A stretch of 64,000 bases of DNA from Steroidobacteraceae bacterium. GTDB taxonomy: Bacteria > Pseudomonadota > Gammaproteobacteria > Steroidobacterales > Steroidobacteraceae. The notes under the pieces were generated by a model. That model saw only the letters and a program-made list of their open reading frames with translations. It was not told the DNA's origin and searched no databases. The stretch spans positions 23,739-87,738 of the forward strand of contig JADGHX010000003.1 of NCBI GenBank assembly GCA_019683695.1, read 5' to 3'. The position numbers were made by a program, and so were the translations under genes. How positions within the stretch are numbered: position 1 is the first letter of the stretch; the number at the start of each line of letters is the position of its first letter. Below are positions 44,588-52,572 of the stretch, piece after piece.

Positions 44588-45270
44588 TCGCGGCCAGCCG
44601 ATCCCGATATGATCGGGTCCGCATCCGGCCACGTGTGGGGTTGCGGCGGCCGGCGCACGTGGAACGCGCCGTGTTCGTGCACGGCGAACATGAGCGGCCA
44701 GGACTGCGGGAACTTCTGGCGATCCTCCACCTGCCAGTTCGCAGGCACGAACACGGTGCGCACCCGCCAGATTTCCTCGCGCAGCTTCAGCACCTCGAAA
44801 AGCTGGGCATCATCGAACGGATACGGGAGTCCCACGCGATCAAACTGGTTGATGGCCTGCAGCGCCGTATCCAGCGCGGAAACTGCGCGGTCATAGGCGT
44901 CCATCGTCTCGCGCACGGTGCGCATGATCGCCGGCAACCGCTTGAGATTGGCGGGCACTGCGGCGCGAGCCTCGGCGGTCGAGAGCTCATCCACCCGCGC
45001 ATAGACCATCCGGTGCAGTTCGGCGAGGTAATCCAGCTTGCGGCTCAGGTCCTCCACCTCAAGGTCCAACTTCCGCACCGCCTCCAGACCGGCCCGGATC
45101 GCCGCGAGCCGCTGCGCCGGATGCGGAAACTGCGGATCGTTCACTGGAGAGATTTCCTCCAGGCGCGTGCGGATTTCCGCCTGCTGTCGCTCGATCGCGA
45201 GTCTGATCTCGTGCGCGTTCTGCGAAGTGGCGCATTTCGCGAGAGCCTGCGCAATCTGATCGATGTTCAT
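44584..45270 (-). CDS. Hypothetical phage-like protein with long helices
   Basis: 228 residues. The first 150 are strongly helical with heptad-like spacing (IRLAIERQQAEIRTRLEEIS, LEAVRKLDLEVEDLSRKLDY, RLPAIMRTVRETMDAYDRAV), suggesting a coiled coil. The C-terminus is proline- and tryptophan-rich (FVPANWQVEDRQKFPQSWP). No family recognised. Directly after the DUF2190 gene (ATGA overlap), where structural or scaffold-like proteins are common in phage genomes. Confidence 0.65.
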   Translation of the reverse strand: MNIDQIAQALAKCATSQNAHEIRLAIERQQAEIRTRLEEISPVNDPQFPHPAQRLAAIRAGLEAVRKLDLEVEDLSRKLDYLAELHRMVYARVDELSTAEARAAVPANLKRLPAIMRTVRETMDAYDRAVSALDTALQAINQFDRVGLPYPFDDAQLFEVLKLREEIWRVRTVFVPANWQVEDRQKFPQSWPLMFAVHEHGAFHVRRPPQPHTWPDADPIISGSAGRE

Positions 45271-45629
45271 GGCGTCTTCAGCACGTTGCCCGGAGTGAGT
45301 TTCACGAGACAGGTGGTCTCGCCATTCAGACCCGCGCGCATGGCCATGGCCGCGCCCGTGAGGTCGCCCGTGGCCGGCGTGGCCGCCGAGTCGTCGAAGG
45401 CTCCGGCCGAGGTGTCCCAGATGAGCTTTTCGCCCACCGCGAACACCGCGTTCGCTACTTTCGGCAACTCGAACACGCCCTCGATCGCAACGGCAATCGT
45501 GTTGCCTGAGACGCCGCTCGTGATCGGAACCCCGAGCGTGTGCCCCATCACCACCGGAACGCCCGACGTGACATCGCCGCCTGCGACGTAGTTCACGACG
45601 TTCCCGCGCTGAACGAACTTGTCTGTCAC
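45267..45629 (-). CDS. DUF2190 family capsid decoration/cement protein
   Basis: 120 residues. FVQRGNVVNYVAGGDVTSGV, VVMGHTLGVPITS, VAIEGVFELPK and EKLIWDTSAGAF match DUF2190, the small all-beta protein that sits on phage heads. In full phages it lies next to the major capsid protein; here no capsid, portal or protease gene is present. ATGA overlaps at both ends tie it to the operon. It may modify capsids of a helper phage or be a relic. Confidence 0.85.
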   Translation of the reverse strand: MTDKFVQRGNVVNYVAGGDVTSGVPVVMGHTLGVPITSGVSGNTIAVAIEGVFELPKVANAVFAVGEKLIWDTSAGAFDDSAATPATGDLTGAAMAMRAGLNGETTCLVKLTPGNVLKTP

Positions 45630-45790
45630 TGCTGATTCTCCTTGGTGGTGCGCTCCAGCCGACGAGCAAGCGTCAGCGCTTCACGCATGTGGTGGCGCGC
45701 CTGCCGCATGAGCGCGATGGCGCAACGGTCGTGCGCATCACGCGCGGCGCGTAATGCCTCGGGATTGGTCGGTGCGGGCTTCGTGCTCAT
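45626..45790 (-). CDS. Small hypothetical helical protein
   Basis: 54 residues from the ATG at 45790, overlapping both neighbours by four bases. Charged helix (AIALMRQARHHMREALTLAR). No family recognised; supported by its place in the overlap chain. Confidence 0.55.
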   Translation of the reverse strand: MSTKPAPTNPEALRAARDAHDRCAIALMRQARHHMREALTLARRLERTTKENQQ

Positions 45791-45978
45791 GACAGCATCC
45801 CGAGTTTGCGGATGTTCTCGAGCTGCCCGATGCGGGCAAGCCATCGCAAGGTTCCGCGCCGCTCTGCTTCCTTTTCGGCGCAGGGGCGGCATACGGCAAC
45901 AAGCTCGCCGCCGCAGAGAATCTGGACGGTTCCCTCGCCCTCGTGGCACATGGCGCATTCGTGGTGGTTGGTGCTCAT
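45787..45978 (-). CDS. Small zinc-finger-like protein
   Basis: 63 residues. Two cysteine pairs (CAMCHEGEGTVQILCGGE and CRPCAEKEAE) should bind one zinc ion; a helical tail follows. Similar short CxxC proteins are common in phages. Overlaps both neighbours by four bases (ATGA). Confidence 0.65.
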   Translation of the reverse strand: MSTNHHECAMCHEGEGTVQILCGGELVAVCRPCAEKEAERRGTLRWLARIGQLENIRKLGMLS

Positions 45979-46301
45979 GCCTCAATTTCAGCACCTTGCA
46001 GTGCACAGTTTTGTGCACTGAGCGCGCGCAGGCGGTAGAAATATCGGCGGGAGATGCCCAGCCGCTCGCAGATCACATCGCGACGTTCGCCCGGCTCGCG
46101 ATCCGCAAGCTGCCGCTCCAGAGTCGCCACGCGCGCCGCGAGCGCTTCCGTCGAAAGCCTGCGCCGTTGCCCCTCCAGAACGCTCAGCGCCTCCGCCTGC
46201 AGGGCGATGAGGCTCGCCAGCTCATCCGGTGCCGCCGTCGCCAGCGCCGCCGTAATGCGACGCAGGCTTGCGAGAGCAGCGGCGTAGGGCCCCTCTGTCA
46301 T
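45975..46301 (-). CDS. Helical protein with C-terminal helix-turn-helix
   Basis: 108 residues from the ATG at 46301. Helices (ALASLRRITAALATAAPDEL, AARVATLERQLADREPGERR) precede a likely HTH, RDVICERLGISRRYFYRLRA. It could be a small DNA-binding regulator or packaging accessory protein. Coupled to both neighbours by ATGA overlaps. Confidence 0.65.
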   Translation of the reverse strand: MTEGPYAAALASLRRITAALATAAPDELASLIALQAEALSVLEGQRRRLSTEALAARVATLERQLADREPGERRDVICERLGISRRYFYRLRALSAQNCALQGAEIEA

Positions 46302-46948
46302 GCAGCGGCCTCGCGCGCCAGATCCTGAAGCCACCACTGGTGAATGCAGTCGGGCGCGACCTCGGTCACCTGCACCTTTCCGCCAATGCTCTGCGGGTTC
46401 TCGCGGTGCTGGCGTTCGATTGGCTCGAGCACGGTGCGCACGTAGCGCCGCCAGGGGATCGCCGTTTCAGGCTCGGGCGCCTGCGGCTCATCCGTCTGCG
46501 GCTCAGCCGTCTGCACCGGGCCCGTCGCAGAGCCTTCAGGAGAAGCTACGCGCGGCTTGGGGACCAGGTAGCACCCCGGCGCTAGCGTCTGCGGAGCGAA
46601 GTCCTGCGCGGACGTATACGCCACCGCGAACGCCTGCTCGGTGCGGTCGATGCCCACGAGAAACACCATGCTCGGTTCCGTGCATCGCAGACGCGCCCAC
46701 TGCGCGCGCAGGGCGGCCGGCAGCTCGTGGGCGATGTCCTCCGCGTCCGTGCCGGCCGGCAGTGCGTCCATCAGCAGGAACTTGCACGCCCGTGTGAGCG
46801 TATGCTCGCCCGCACCCGCCACCGCAAGCCGCAGATGCGGAAACGCCGAACACTTCACCGTATACAACGGCTCGACGCCGCCAGAGACCAGCGTGTCCGT
46901 GACGATGAGCGCCCGGTCGCCGCGAATGGCGATGTTGATGGCGGTCAT
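46298..46948 (-). CDS. Proteasome-fold Ntn hydrolase encoded by the element
   Basis: 216 residues. The start MTAINIAIRGDRALIVTDTL resembles proteasome beta subunits. If Met1 is removed, Thr becomes residue 1, an aspartate falls exactly at position 17 (VTDT) and a lysine at 31 (TVKCSAFP), near the catalytic Thr1/Asp17/Lys33 of HslV and proteasomes. HLRLAVAGAGEHTLTRACKF matches the strand and GxG turn after the lysine. A proline/glutamate/threonine-rich insert (about 135-160) separates the C-terminal segment ending NPQSIGGKVQVTEV. It lies between the Nu1-like and HTH genes with ATGA overlaps at both ends. A protease role in head assembly or defence is inference. Confidence 0.75.
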   Translation of the reverse strand: MTAINIAIRGDRALIVTDTLVSGGVEPLYTVKCSAFPHLRLAVAGAGEHTLTRACKFLLMDALPAGTDAEDIAHELPAALRAQWARLRCTEPSMVFLVGIDRTEQAFAVAYTSAQDFAPQTLAPGCYLVPKPRVASPEGSATGPVQTAEPQTDEPQAPEPETAIPWRRYVRTVLEPIERQHRENPQSIGGKVQVTEVAPDCIHQWWLQDLAREAAA

Positions 46949-47418
46949 GCGTCACCCAGCTTGTCTGCGAGCGTCTGGCTCGCATCGGCAAAGGCCGCTC
47001 GCACGTTGCGCAGCTCATCCAGCAGCCGCGAGCGGATGACAGCGGCATCGGTCTCACCGGCCAGCTCACCTGCCAGCCGTCCGGGCAATGCGTCGTGCCG
47101 CGCGGAGAGATCGGCCGCGAGTGTCGTCAAGACTTCCGCCACCTGATCCGCGTAGATCAGGCGCCCGCGCTCCCGCGCGTTCGCCAGCGCAAGTTTCGTT
47201 GCGGCCTCACGGTCGCGCCATGCACGCGCCGCCGTTGCATCCAGCCCCTTCATCTCGTACTCGATGCGCCAGCGGATAGACTCCGGAGCGGAGTACGTCG
47301 CATCGTCATTTCGCGGGTGGCCTTCGCCATCCCACCGCCGTATCGTGCGCACGTCCACACCGTGCATGTCCGCACAGTCCTTCTGCGTTAGCGCGGTGAA
47401 ATCACGTCGTTTCGCCAT
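46945..47418 (-). CDS. Small terminase subunit, Nu1/TerS-like DNA packaging protein
   Basis: 157 residues from the ATG at 47418 (AGGAAAG upstream). An N-terminal winged HTH reads LTQKDCADMHGVDVRTIRRW, then YSAPESIRWRIEY; a central charged helix (REAATKLALANARERGRLIY) and C-terminal helices (LTTLAADLSARHDALPGRLA) follow. This is the layout of lambda Nu1-type small terminases, which recognise packaging sites. No large terminase is present, a hallmark of packaging-redirecting satellites. First gene of the overlap-coupled operon. Confidence 0.82.
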   Translation of the reverse strand: MAKRRDFTALTQKDCADMHGVDVRTIRRWDGEGHPRNDDATYSAPESIRWRIEYEMKGLDATAARAWRDREAATKLALANARERGRLIYADQVAEVLTTLAADLSARHDALPGRLAGELAGETDAAVIRSRLLDELRNVRAAFADASQTLADKLGDA

Positions 47419-47491
47419 TTGGTTTCTTTCCTCATAAAAAGCGGGCGGACACCAAGCGCGGGGCACACATCCAAAAAGATCGGGGTCCAAA

Positions 47492-47674
47492 TTACCCGCC
47501 TCCGACCTCTGGGTAGGACCCGCACCATTTTGGTGCGCCGCCCACATCGCCTCTCGTTGGCTCGCAGGAAGCCCCAGGACGGCCCGATGCATTGCCCCGC
47601 CTGCTCACCACGGCACGCATGCGATCAGCCACCAGAGGCGTGCGTGCAGCCTCACGAGCATTGCTGCGCCTCAC
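47492..47674 (-). CDS. Possible small hypothetical protein
   Basis: 60 residues from a GTG that overlaps the upstream stop (GTGA at 47671-47674). Arg/Gly/Pro-rich (ASCEPTRGDVGGAPKWCGSY) with no clear fold. The overlap fits the pattern of neighbouring genes, but composition is poor evidence, so it may be non-coding. The stretch 47419-47670 otherwise holds only a small hairpin (CGCACCA, TTT, TGGTGCG at 47521-47537). Confidence 0.3.
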   Translation of the reverse strand: MRRSNAREAARTPLVADRMRAVVSRRGNASGRPGASCEPTRGDVGGAPKWCGSYPEVGGG

Positions 47675-47874
47675 GTGCTGTGCTCCCGCTGCTCACCGAG
47701 CATGCGCCGCACCAGCTCGACGGCGAGTCCGGTGACGCGCGCAATCGTGTGGTCGCTGTAGCCACGCGAGCGCAGCTCGTGAACGGCCGCGCGTACCTCG
47801 TCGGCGGTGCGTGGCGCATGCAGGCGTGCGAGGGCGTCGAGGCTCAGCGCGCCCGGGATGGTGGGGCGGGTCAT
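47671..47874 (-). CDS. Small helix-turn-helix protein
   Basis: 67 residues from the ATG at 47874. LDALARLHAPRTADEVRAAV is followed by LRSRGYSDHTIARVTGLAVE and LVRRML, a compact HTH that could bind DNA. The start overlaps the stop of the micro-ORF upstream (ATGA). Close to the iteron array, so it might act as a replication or copy-control regulator. Confidence 0.6.
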   Translation of the reverse strand: MTRPTIPGALSLDALARLHAPRTADEVRAAVHELRSRGYSDHTIARVTGLAVELVRRMLGEQREHST

Positions 47875-47951
47875 GGTCTGCCCCCTCGGCGGGACCGTGC
47901 GAGCAGCAGCAGCCAGTGAAGCGCGAACAGCACGGCGTACAACGCGCTCAT
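47871..47951 (-). CDS. 26-residue hydrophobic micro-protein
   Basis: MSALYAVLFALHWLLLLARS followed by RRGGRP: one membrane helix with a basic tail. ATGA overlap with the HTH gene downstream. It could be a leader peptide or a small membrane peptide. Confidence 0.45.
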   Translation of the reverse strand: MSALYAVLFALHWLLLLARSRRGGRP

Positions 47952-47986
47952 GGCTGCACCCTCGAGCGCCAGCCTCTGGCGGCGTC

Positions 47987-48183
47987 TGCACGCATTGCAC
48001 GCATTGACGAATGCGCCCGCACGCACACTGCACACATATGTCCCCCTATATAGGGGGACAGTGTGTGCGTGCAGTCCGCACCGATTCGCGAATGAATGCG
48101 TGCAGTATGAATGCGTGCATGCGTGCACTTCTGCACCAATGCACGCATTGATAGATTCCGCCCGCTCGAAATGAATGCGTGCA
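47987..48183. repeat. Iteron array, candidate replication origin of the element
   Basis: Six perfect copies of the ten-mer TGCACGCATT or its complement: 47987, 47996 and 48140 in one orientation; 48095, 48110 and 48174 in the other. Partial copies lie between them (for example 48120-48127). The array surrounds a 22-base palindrome and sits directly beside the RepA-like ATPase and primase genes. This is the usual composition of an iteron origin; an operator array is the alternative. Confidence 0.75.
48039..48060. repeat. Perfect 22-base palindrome inside the iteron array
   Basis: TGTCCCCCTA, TA, TAGGGGGACA. Flanking GCACACA and TGTGTGC can extend the stem past a small internal loop. Could be a primase recognition hairpin or a dimeric protein site. 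Confidence 0.8.
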
Positions 48184-49350
48184 TTAGTGCACCTCATCCG
48201 TTGCGGGCTCGGCCAGTCCCATCACGGGCGATCGATTGGCCGCACGACCTACCGTCGTCGTGATGAGCCGGCCGGACTTCTGCGCGTTGCGCATGGCGTG
48301 GGCGAGATCACGCGGCGACATGCCCTCGGCGTAGTCGTACTGCACGGCCAGCCGCGGCAGATATCGGGGGCTGTTCGGCGAGGCGCAGGCATGTATGCCG
48401 ATCTCCGCGAGCCGGCGCACGGCGCGCACCACGACATCTATCGCCGCCTCGCCCGTCGGCCGGCTCACGGGCCGGCGCTGAGCGTCCAGCTCAGGCACGA
48501 GTACGCCGTCGCGGTAGGTCAGCCGGCGATAGTCCCGGTCGGTGTAGTTCGCTTTGCGGCGGGCGAGGTAGCGCACCGTCTCATCGGGCGGCTCGTCCTC
48601 ATCGGGCTCCTGGTCGGGCAGCGTGCGCCCGAGATAGAGCCGCGCACGGACGGACGCCTCCCACGCCGTGCTACCGCTCCACTCGCTGCCTGCGGCCCGG
48701 CTGGGATGTGCCAACAGCAGCAACCCGGCATGCGTCGGCTCACACGCCGCGGCCAGCCAAGTCAGAAACTGCGTGACGTGGTGGCGGTCGTTCTCATTGC
48801 CGCCGAATACCCGCGCCACTGAATCGAGCATTACGACATCCGCGCGGTAGTCGCCGATCTGCTCGCGCAGCTCCGCGAGAAACGGTGTCCGAACGAGCTG
48901 CCCATAGGCGACATCCGCGAGGGTCATGTCGCGATCGACATAGCTCTCGATGATCAGCGCATCGGCAACCGCGTCGAGTCCGACGCCGAGCCACTGGCAG
49001 ATGGCGACCTGCCGGCGCCAGAGCTCGTCATGATCATCCTCGCCCGCGAGCATCAGCACGCGGCGAGGCCTGGGTGCGTAATCGATGTAGCCGCGTCCAA
49101 TCGCCAGACATGTCGCGAGCGTCTGCGCTACCAGTGTCTTGCCGACGCCGCCGGCGCCAGCCAACAGCGTCACATAGCCCATGCCGAGCCAGTGGCTGAC
49201 GGCCCAGTCCCGCTCGGGTGGTGTGCGGTCAGCGAGCGCGCGCCAGTCGATCGGCCGGCGAACGAAGCGCGGCAAATCGGCCGCATCGTCCTCAATGGGT
49301 ACGCGCTCGAGGTCTGCGTCTAGGCCGAGGTCATCGAGTGCGGCAGCCAT
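48184..49350 (-). CDS. RepA-like AAA ATPase/helicase
   Basis: 388 residues from the ATG at 49350. LLAGAGGVGKTLVAQTLATC is Walker A, VLMLAGEDDHDELWRRQVAI a RecA-fold strand, ADVVMLDSVARVFGGNENDR Walker B, and LLLAHPSRAAGSEWSGSTAW the sensor region of the RepA/DnaB-like RecA-fold (AAA_25) family used by plasmids and phages. The C-terminal 100 residues may be a winged helix. It overlaps the primase stop by one base and is followed by the iteron array, so the three probably form a replication module. Confidence 0.88.
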   Translation of the reverse strand: MAAALDDLGLDADLERVPIEDDAADLPRFVRRPIDWRALADRTPPERDWAVSHWLGMGYVTLLAGAGGVGKTLVAQTLATCLAIGRGYIDYAPRPRRVLMLAGEDDHDELWRRQVAICQWLGVGLDAVADALIIESYVDRDMTLADVAYGQLVRTPFLAELREQIGDYRADVVMLDSVARVFGGNENDRHHVTQFLTWLAAACEPTHAGLLLLAHPSRAAGSEWSGSTAWEASVRARLYLGRTLPDQEPDEDEPPDETVRYLARRKANYTDRDYRRLTYRDGVLVPELDAQRRPVSRPTGEAAIDVVVRAVRRLAEIGIHACASPNSPRYLPRLAVQYDYAEGMSPRDLAHAMRNAQKSGRLITTTVGRAANRSPVMGLAEPATDEVH

Positions 49351-50270
49351 TACGCGACCCTCCGCTGCGCCAGATCGGCGATGTCCTCGCCGCGCATCCG
49401 TGGGCGATAGATCACTACCTCGCGATCCGCTGCTTTCCAGCGCCGGGCGCACTCCTGCGCGGCACGCGTGCCGGCGTCGTCATGGTCCGCATAGATCGCG
49501 AGACACTCGATGCCAGGGAGCACGGGCAGAGTTGCGAGATTGCCGGCATCGATGCACGCCCACACGGGCGTGTAGAGCCGTGCGGCGGCCAGCGCGGTCT
49601 CGATGCCCTCCGCGACCCCGAGGCCGTACGTGACCGCCTCATTAGGCCACAGCCGGATTACTCCGCCTCGCTTGCGGTGACCGGCGAGCAAGAGCTTGTC
49701 GCGATTGGTTCCGGCTTTGCCGCACCCGTCCGGACGCAGCCGTGTGAAATGCAAGCTGATTGGTTTTGCGGTCAGCGCATCCGTGACGCGCGCACACAGA
49801 CTCGGCGGATAGTCGCCCGAGGGCGGCAGATACCGGAGATCGCCATCGGCCGGCGGCAACACGCAACCGCGACTGCGGAGGTATCGCTCACCGAGACTGC
49901 CCGCGAGCGGCAATGTCCGCCGCCAGATGCTTTGCGCGCGCTCGCTCCACTCGAGCTTGTCGCGGATCACTTCGGCGGTGCGGGCCGACTTCGGCCGCTC
50001 CGCGAGCTTTGCGCGTGGCTTCCAACCGTGGCGACGCGCTTCCGCGAACAGCGTGCGGATGGTGATCCCGCCTCCCGGACGAATCGACTTCCATACGGCG
50101 CGTGCGTCGCGCTCGTTGTAGCTGCGGTCTGTCCGGGACCACTCTAGCCAGAGGTCGGCGCCTGCCTCGTGCAGCTCCGACTTGAGGGCCATGGCCAGTC
50201 GGACCCACGTCGCGCGGTCGTGCGCTGGAACAGCGAAGAGTGCCGATCGGATCTCATCCTGCGTGCTCAC
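49350..50270 (-). CDS. Toprim-domain DNA primase
   Basis: 306 residues from the GTG at 50270. The N-terminal 75 residues (WVRLAMALKSELHEAGADLW, ERDARAVWKSI) resemble the PriCT-type domain. The C-terminal half is a Toprim fold with the acidic glutamate in GVAEGIETALAA and the DxD-like motif in LAIYADHDDAGTRAA. No zinc finger is present. Such short Toprim primases pair with RepA-like helicases on satellites and plasmids. The start overlaps the stop of the small zinc protein (GTGA). Confidence 0.87.
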   Translation of the reverse strand: MSTQDEIRSALFAVPAHDRATWVRLAMALKSELHEAGADLWLEWSRTDRSYNERDARAVWKSIRPGGGITIRTLFAEARRHGWKPRAKLAERPKSARTAEVIRDKLEWSERAQSIWRRTLPLAGSLGERYLRSRGCVLPPADGDLRYLPPSGDYPPSLCARVTDALTAKPISLHFTRLRPDGCGKAGTNRDKLLLAGHRKRGGVIRLWPNEAVTYGLGVAEGIETALAAARLYTPVWACIDAGNLATLPVLPGIECLAIYADHDDAGTRAAQECARRWKAADREVVIYRPRMRGEDIADLAQRRVA

Positions 50271-50452
50271 GCGCGCACCGCCTTGCGCGGCATGAGCCAG
50301 CGCAGCATGGGGAAATCCGCAAGGCACTGCGTGCAAAAATGCTCAGTGCTCGGCTTTGCGCACGAGGCGCAGCGCTGTATTCTGTTGGCGTTCCCGTCGA
50401 TCTTGCCGTGTCCCGTGGTGCCACCCACGGGCGCGGCGTCATGGGCGCGCAT
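50267..50452 (-). CDS. Small CxxC zinc-binding protein
   Basis: 61 residues from the ATG at 50452. RCASCAKPSTEHFCTQCLAD provides two cysteine pairs that could bind zinc. It may stand in for the zinc-binding domain that the adjacent primase lacks. GTGA overlap with the primase gene. Confidence 0.6.
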   Translation of the reverse strand: MRAHDAAPVGGTTGHGKIDGNANRIQRCASCAKPSTEHFCTQCLADFPMLRWLMPRKAVRA

Positions 50453-50453
50453 A

Positions 50454-50663
50454 TCAGCCCGCCGATCGCTCGCGGATGGCGGCGAGATACTCGGGTACAT
50501 CGACCAGCACGCGACGCCCCACGCGCCGAAACGCGCGCTCGAGGCCGCGATCCGCGCGACAGCGATACAACCAGCGCCATGCATGCTCGGTCGATGGATA
50601 CGCGATCCCTGCTGCGCGCAGAGTCGCCAAGTCAGTAATCGGGACGAGTGTCGGGGTCATCAT
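50454..50663 (-). CDS. AlpA/excisionase-like helix-turn-helix protein
   Basis: 69 residues. ITDLATLRAAGIAYPSTEHA, then a basic stretch LERAFRRVGRRVLVDVPEYL, is the pattern of small MerR/AlpA-type winged HTH proteins. In satellites, AlpA activates integrase or replication genes; excisionases bind att arms. It lies one base before the zinc protein gene and heads the replication module. Confidence 0.65.
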   Translation of the reverse strand: MMTPTLVPITDLATLRAAGIAYPSTEHAWRWLYRCRADRGLERAFRRVGRRVLVDVPEYLAAIRERSAG

Positions 50664-50750
50664 CGCTACTACTCCGCGCCGCGATGTGGTGCGGCATGGG
50701 CGGGAGCGTAGCGGCGCGTGAGACGGCGCGCCGAAAGTGGGAAAATTCGG

Positions 50751-51413
50751 CTAGTCGGTGAGATCGCCCCATTTGCCGGAGCGGCGATAACGCACGTCCG
50801 GGAGCTGCGCGAACATATCGGCGGTGAGATTATCCTCGTTACACAGCGTGACGAGTTCGAGCCCGTCGATAGACTTTGCCAGCATCCCGCCATGAAACTT
50901 TGCGTTGCGGACGGCAGCTTCCACCCAATGCGGGTTTGCAATCAGCGGCAGGAGCGGCAGTGGCTCACCGTTGAGTGCGTGGTGCCCGAACCCTAACGCA
51001 AGGTGTAGCACGGCCGTGCTGGTATCCCATACGTGCCGCCGAAAGTCGCGGTGGTGGCGGTACTTCGGTGCCCGAGGTGCGTAGTGCTTGATGGCCTTCT
51101 GCACGGTGTCGAGCGCCGTATCGATCTGTATGGCTGTGCCTGCCGAGATGGCACGTACGACGCGCATCTCGACCATGTTGGCCACCATCGCGGCGGGAAC
51201 GCGCAGCTCGTAGATTGCTTTCGTGGCACGGTTGATCGAGCTAACATACTTCTTGTCGAGCTTCCTTGTTGGATTCGTCGCGCACAGTCGCACAGATTCA
51301 CAGAACAGCTCGAACTCGCCGCGCGCCTTCGGGAACGCCAACGCCGCGAGGTAGATCATTGCGCTTTCCCGGTCGTTCATGAGCGCTGGCAGCGCAAGCA
51401 GCCGTTCACTCAT
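50751..51413 (-). CDS. Hypothetical protein next to integrase
   Basis: 220 residues from the ATG at 51413 (GGTGA six bases upstream); the longer start at 51428 overlaps the integrase more. It looks helical: SERLLALPALMNDRESAMIY, CATNPTRKLDKKYVSSINRA and YRHHRDFRRHVWDTSTAVLH are representative. No family recognised. It overlaps the integrase stop by eight bases, so it is co-transcribed with it. Confidence 0.65.
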   Translation of the reverse strand: MSERLLALPALMNDRESAMIYLAALAFPKARGEFELFCESVRLCATNPTRKLDKKYVSSINRATKAIYELRVPAAMVANMVEMRVVRAISAGTAIQIDTALDTVQKAIKHYAPRAPKYRHHRDFRRHVWDTSTAVLHLALGFGHHALNGEPLPLLPLIANPHWVEAAVRNAKFHGGMLAKSIDGLELVTLCNEDNLTADMFAQLPDVRYRRSGKWGDLTD

Positions 51414-52500
51414 AGCTTTCACCGCCAAGAATCTTTTCGTTCATCTTCTCGACGATCGCGCGCGCGTCCTCGGCGGCGAGATGCACGTAGCGGCTCACGA
51501 CGTTCGACTTCCAGCCGCCGATCGCCTTGAGCTGCTGTTCGGTCGCGCCCAGCTTCGCCAGCTCCGTTGCGGCCGTGTGCCGCAAATCATGGAAACGGAA
51601 GTTCTTCACTTCCGCGGCGTCGCATGCGGCAGCGAAATCCTCTTCGTAGCGGTACAGCTTGCCGGTCTCGCTGCGAAAAACGCGCTCGCCATCATCGATG
51701 GGGCGGACCTTCGCGTGCTGCTTCAGCACTTCAAGAGCTGCGCCGTGAACCCATGCCGTGCGCGCCTGCCCGTTCTTGGTATTGCGCAGGAGCAGGCGCC
51801 CTTCCCTCAAGTCCACATCGCCCCAGGTCAGTTGCTGGAGCTCGCCTGCCCGTGCAGCTGTGGCAAGCGCAAGCGTCACGAATGCATGAAGCTGTGGGTT
51901 CTTGGCTGTCTGATTCAGCAGCCGACGGCGCTCGTCAGAACTCAGGAAGCGGATGACGCCCTTCCCTTCCTTGTGCTTGCTCACACCATCGAAGGGGTTA
52001 TGCGATAGCCAATGCCATTCCTTGCGGGCGACCGTGAAAACCTTCGAGAGCGCCGCGAGGTAGCGGTTCACGGTGGCGCCGCTTCGCTTGAACGTCGCGG
52101 CCTCACCGTCCTTCACTGTGGAGTGCTTCGAGTCAGGACGCGCGCGCGTGAATGTTTCACGCTGAAGCTTTCCGCGATACTCGACCAGCACCGCTGGTGT
52201 CACGTCGGAAAGCTTCAGGTCGCCGATCTTCTGCTTCCACCACAGGAGCCGGATGCGTGGATTCCTGGCGTCGCGCTTCTTCGGCAGCTCTTCCTCGATG
52301 TAGCGATCGATCGCCGCGCCAACCGTGCGACGGCGCGCCTCAGCCGTGCGGAAATGCCGCCCCTCGATCATTTCGGCCTCGACCGTCTTCGCCCAACGCT
52401 CGGCCTGTCGCCGCGTCGGGAACGATGCCGTGCGGGACGGAAAGCCGCTCATGCGCACCTGGACGTGAAACCGTCCGCCGCGTTCGCGAATGGTTGCCAC
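51406..52500 (-). CDS. Tyrosine recombinase (phage-type integrase)
   Basis: 364 residues from a GTG at 52500 (GAGG eight bases upstream; ATG at 52518 is an alternative). MATIRERGGRFHVQVRM begins the arm-binding domain, then a SAM-like core-binding domain (VNRYLAALSKVFTVARKEWH). The catalytic domain has Arg in ATAARAGELQQLTW, Lys in LRNTKNGQART, HDLRH, and GGWKSNVVSRYVHL with the nucleophile tyrosine. All active residues are present, so the element may still move. It lies between the arm-type repeat and the rest of the element, next to the intact tRNA-Lys. Confidence 0.95.
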   Translation of the reverse strand: MATIRERGGRFHVQVRMSGFPSRTASFPTRRQAERWAKTVEAEMIEGRHFRTAEARRRTVGAAIDRYIEEELPKKRDARNPRIRLLWWKQKIGDLKLSDVTPAVLVEYRGKLQRETFTRARPDSKHSTVKDGEAATFKRSGATVNRYLAALSKVFTVARKEWHWLSHNPFDGVSKHKEGKGVIRFLSSDERRRLLNQTAKNPQLHAFVTLALATAARAGELQQLTWGDVDLREGRLLLRNTKNGQARTAWVHGAALEVLKQHAKVRPIDDGERVFRSETGKLYRYEEDFAAACDAAEVKNFRFHDLRHTAATELAKLGATEQQLKAIGGWKSNVVSRYVHLAAEDARAIVEKMNEKILGGESYE

Positions 52501-52572
52501 AGCCACTGCCTCACACAACAGCGCGCCCGTTGGCGCGATGGCACTCGACTTTACACGATAGCGGGCGCAAAC

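Noticed and set aside
47419..47919. 166-codon plus-strand open frame in the element
   Set aside because: It runs against the leftward operon, overlaps the small HTH gene and has no recognisable domain.
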